The notes below the pieces were generated by a model, which did no database searches, had not been told where the DNA came from, and saw nothing but the letters and a program-made list of their open reading frames with translations. Below are positions 35,263 to 36,294 of a stretch of DNA of 36,294 nt, in pieces; position 1 is the stretch's first letter; each line of letters starts with the position of its first letter. The stretch is from the NCBI GenBank assembly GCA_016868785.1, contig VGFS01000001.1:84631-120924 (forward strand), read 5' to 3'. Source of the stretch: Bacteroidota bacterium (GTDB taxonomy: Bacteria > Bacteroidota > Bacteroidia > NS11-12g > UBA955). Position numbers and translations under genes: made by a program.

Positions 35263-35895
35263 TTAAAAATTCAAATTGGCTTGATTACCCCCAATAAAAC
35301 AACCCACTGCTTGGGTATTTTTTACCCTAACTTCTCCATCTTCCAACAACTGAGCGATGGCTTCGCTCAAGTAATTGTTTTGGGCATGATGTTTCACCAC
35401 GCCCAACGAAACAGCCCGGTCATCAATTTTTCCTTGATATAATATTTCACGGGTCAAACAGTTCGCCAATACCACCTCCGGATAAACCGTCAATCCATAC
35501 CGTTTACAGATTATGTGTGTAGGATCGCGAAAAAGAAGACCATTCATCCCCGAGATGGATTTGGTCCCAACACCTGGATCTAGCAAACAAAATGTCACTT
35601 GCTTGCCGTAATCCTCATAAAGATCCTTGATGGTTTTGATGTAATTCTTGGCTACCGGACATTCACTGGAATAGGCAATCAAGCACAAATACTTCTCTGA
35701 TTCAAACCTGCTTCCAAATTCATCGACAATTAACGATGAATCATTTTGCTCTCGAGACTCAGCTTCAGCATTGATAGGCCCTTCATCAGAACCCTCACCA
35801 ACACAGTTCGTGAGTAAAGCCACCGCCATAACACATACCACACCCAACAAAGGCTTGAAGGAAAACAAGGGGTTATCGCAACCGTAATGTCTCAT
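35263..35895 (-). CDS. Redoxin (thioredoxin-fold) lipoprotein of the monooxygenase-associated family
   Basis: The frame extends upstream, but the ATG at 35895 gives the best signal peptide, ending LLTNC with Cys31 as the lipidated residue; the product has 210 residues. The thioredoxin-like domain has CLIAYSSECPVAKNYIKTIKDL, with one cysteine in the active-site position and no CxxC. It continues with the YGLTVYPEVVLAN cis-proline loop and ILYQGKIDDR, and ends NTQAVGCFIGG. This arrangement (ECPxAxxY, a Y-G-x-I-D-D block, and a terminal GCxI) marks a redoxin family that often accompanies or is fused to DBH-like copper monooxygenases. A redox or copper-handling role in the periplasm is inferred. 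It starts 11 nt after the TrmH-type gene. Confidence 0.8.
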   Translation of the reverse strand: MRHYGCDNPLFSFKPLLGVVCVMAVALLTNCVGEGSDEGPINAEAESREQNDSSLIVDEFGSRFESEKYLCLIAYSSECPVAKNYIKTIKDLYEDYGKQVTFCLLDPGVGTKSISGMNGLLFRDPTHIICKRYGLTVYPEVVLANCLTREILYQGKIDDRAVSLGVVKHHAQNNYLSEAIAQLLEDGEVRVKNTQAVGCFIGGNQANLNF

Positions 35896-35906
35896 GTAAA
35901 TCAGCT

Positions 35907-36294
35907 TTAAACCCGGGTTCTGGCGTATTCCCAGAGCAGCATGCCACAAGAAACCGAGATATTGAACGAGTGTTTCGTCCCCAGTTGGGGTATTTCAATG
36001 ACCCCATCACAGGCCTTGATAACCGCTTCATCAACACCATCGATCTCATTGCCAAACACAAAGGCTACCGGTGTTTGATTGAACTGCATGTTTTGCAACA
36101 TCACCGAATCACTGGTTTGCTCAACGGCGTACACCAAAAACCCCTGCTCTTTCAAACTCAGTACTACGTCCATCGCTGATTGACTATAAATCCAATTCAC
36201 TGAATTCTCTGCGCCAATCGCCGTTTTGGTAATGTCGCGATGTGGCGGTTTCGCCGTGATGCCGCACAAATAAAGGCTATCGCACAAAAACGCA
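35907..36294 (-). CDS. TrmH/SpoU family RNA 2'-O-methyltransferase (partial, 5' end beyond the window)
   Basis: The frame is open to the window edge on the minus strand. Its start is missing, and the visible part covers about 128 residues: FLCDSLYLCGITAKPPHRDITKTAIGA, then AFVFGNEIDGVDEAVIKACDGVIEIPQLGTKHSFNISVSC. Those are the SPOUT-fold knot motifs 1-3 that bind S-adenosylmethionine in TrmH-like enzymes. It should methylate a 2'-hydroxyl in tRNA or rRNA; the exact target is not visible. It is followed after 11 nt by the redoxin lipoprotein gene on the same strand. Confidence 0.9.
   Translation of the reverse strand, partial: AFLCDSLYLCGITAKPPHRDITKTAIGAENSVNWIYSQSAMDVVLSLKEQGFLVYAVEQTSDSVMLQNMQFNQTPVAFVFGNEIDGVDEAVIKACDGVIEIPQLGTKHSFNISVSCGMLLWEYARTRV

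Overview
The window is chromosomal DNA from a member of the phylum Bacteroidota. Four things point there. It carries type IX secretion genes (porU, porV, a PorP/SprF protein and gldJ). Many genes and all three RNA genes are preceded by the phylum's TAnnTTTG -7 promoter box. Shine-Dalgarno sequences are largely absent. The carboxylase genes encode a PccB-type carboxyltransferase with a separate biotin carrier and biotin carboxylase. I cannot place the organism below phylum. I see no rRNA operon, CRISPR array, intact insertion sequence or prophage; the only mobile-like signs are gene remnants and GC-rich palindromes.

Layout: 1-2028 (-) is the N-terminal part of a large secreted surface protein of the 'SHxxGG' PKD/gliding-associated type. 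2186-7543 holds pepP, pcm (convergent), a degenerate Gfo/Idh/MocA protein, a lipoprotein and a polyprenyl-phosphate sugar-phosphate transferase. 7584-9845 holds a short remnant resembling an ABC exporter N-terminus, then gyrB behind a perfect DnaA box. 9862-12840 holds a LolC/E-like permease and a NamZ (DUF1343) muramidase whose divergent 5' ends appear to overlap, then a DUF4920 lipoprotein. 12937-17153 (-) is an acyl-CoA carboxylase cluster, accC-accB-(outer-membrane protein)-pccB in map order.

17205-24726 is the type IX secretion block: porV and porU on the minus strand, and a PorP/SprF gene and gldJ running divergently. 24967-25500 carries tRNA-Gly(GCC) and RNase P RNA. 25580-28851 carries gatB and an SGNH/LysM protein in which the nucleophile serine position is glutamate. 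28898-32191 is a large TonB-receptor-like barrel followed by an out-of-frame Gly/Met/Pro-rich tail. 32289-32565 is a collapsed acyltransferase-3 pseudogene that still has a -7 box. After tRNA-Lys(TTT), a tight minus-strand set (36294 to 32739) encodes a TrmH-type RNA methyltransferase (partial), a redoxin lipoprotein, a cytochrome c/copper monooxygenase lipoprotein and a GNAT-fold acetyltransferase.

How the genes fit together: much of the window concerns the cell envelope. This includes T9SS export and signal cleavage (PorU/PorV), gliding/T9SS structure (GldJ, PorP/SprF), a likely T9SS cargo (the first gene), peptidoglycan turnover or binding (NamZ, SGNH-LysM), lipoprotein transport, and surface polysaccharide priming. 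The best candidates for under-described biology are the redoxin-monooxygenase-GNAT operon, the serine-less SGNH/LysM protein next to gatB, and the promoters placed so close to start codons that leaderless mRNAs are predicted.
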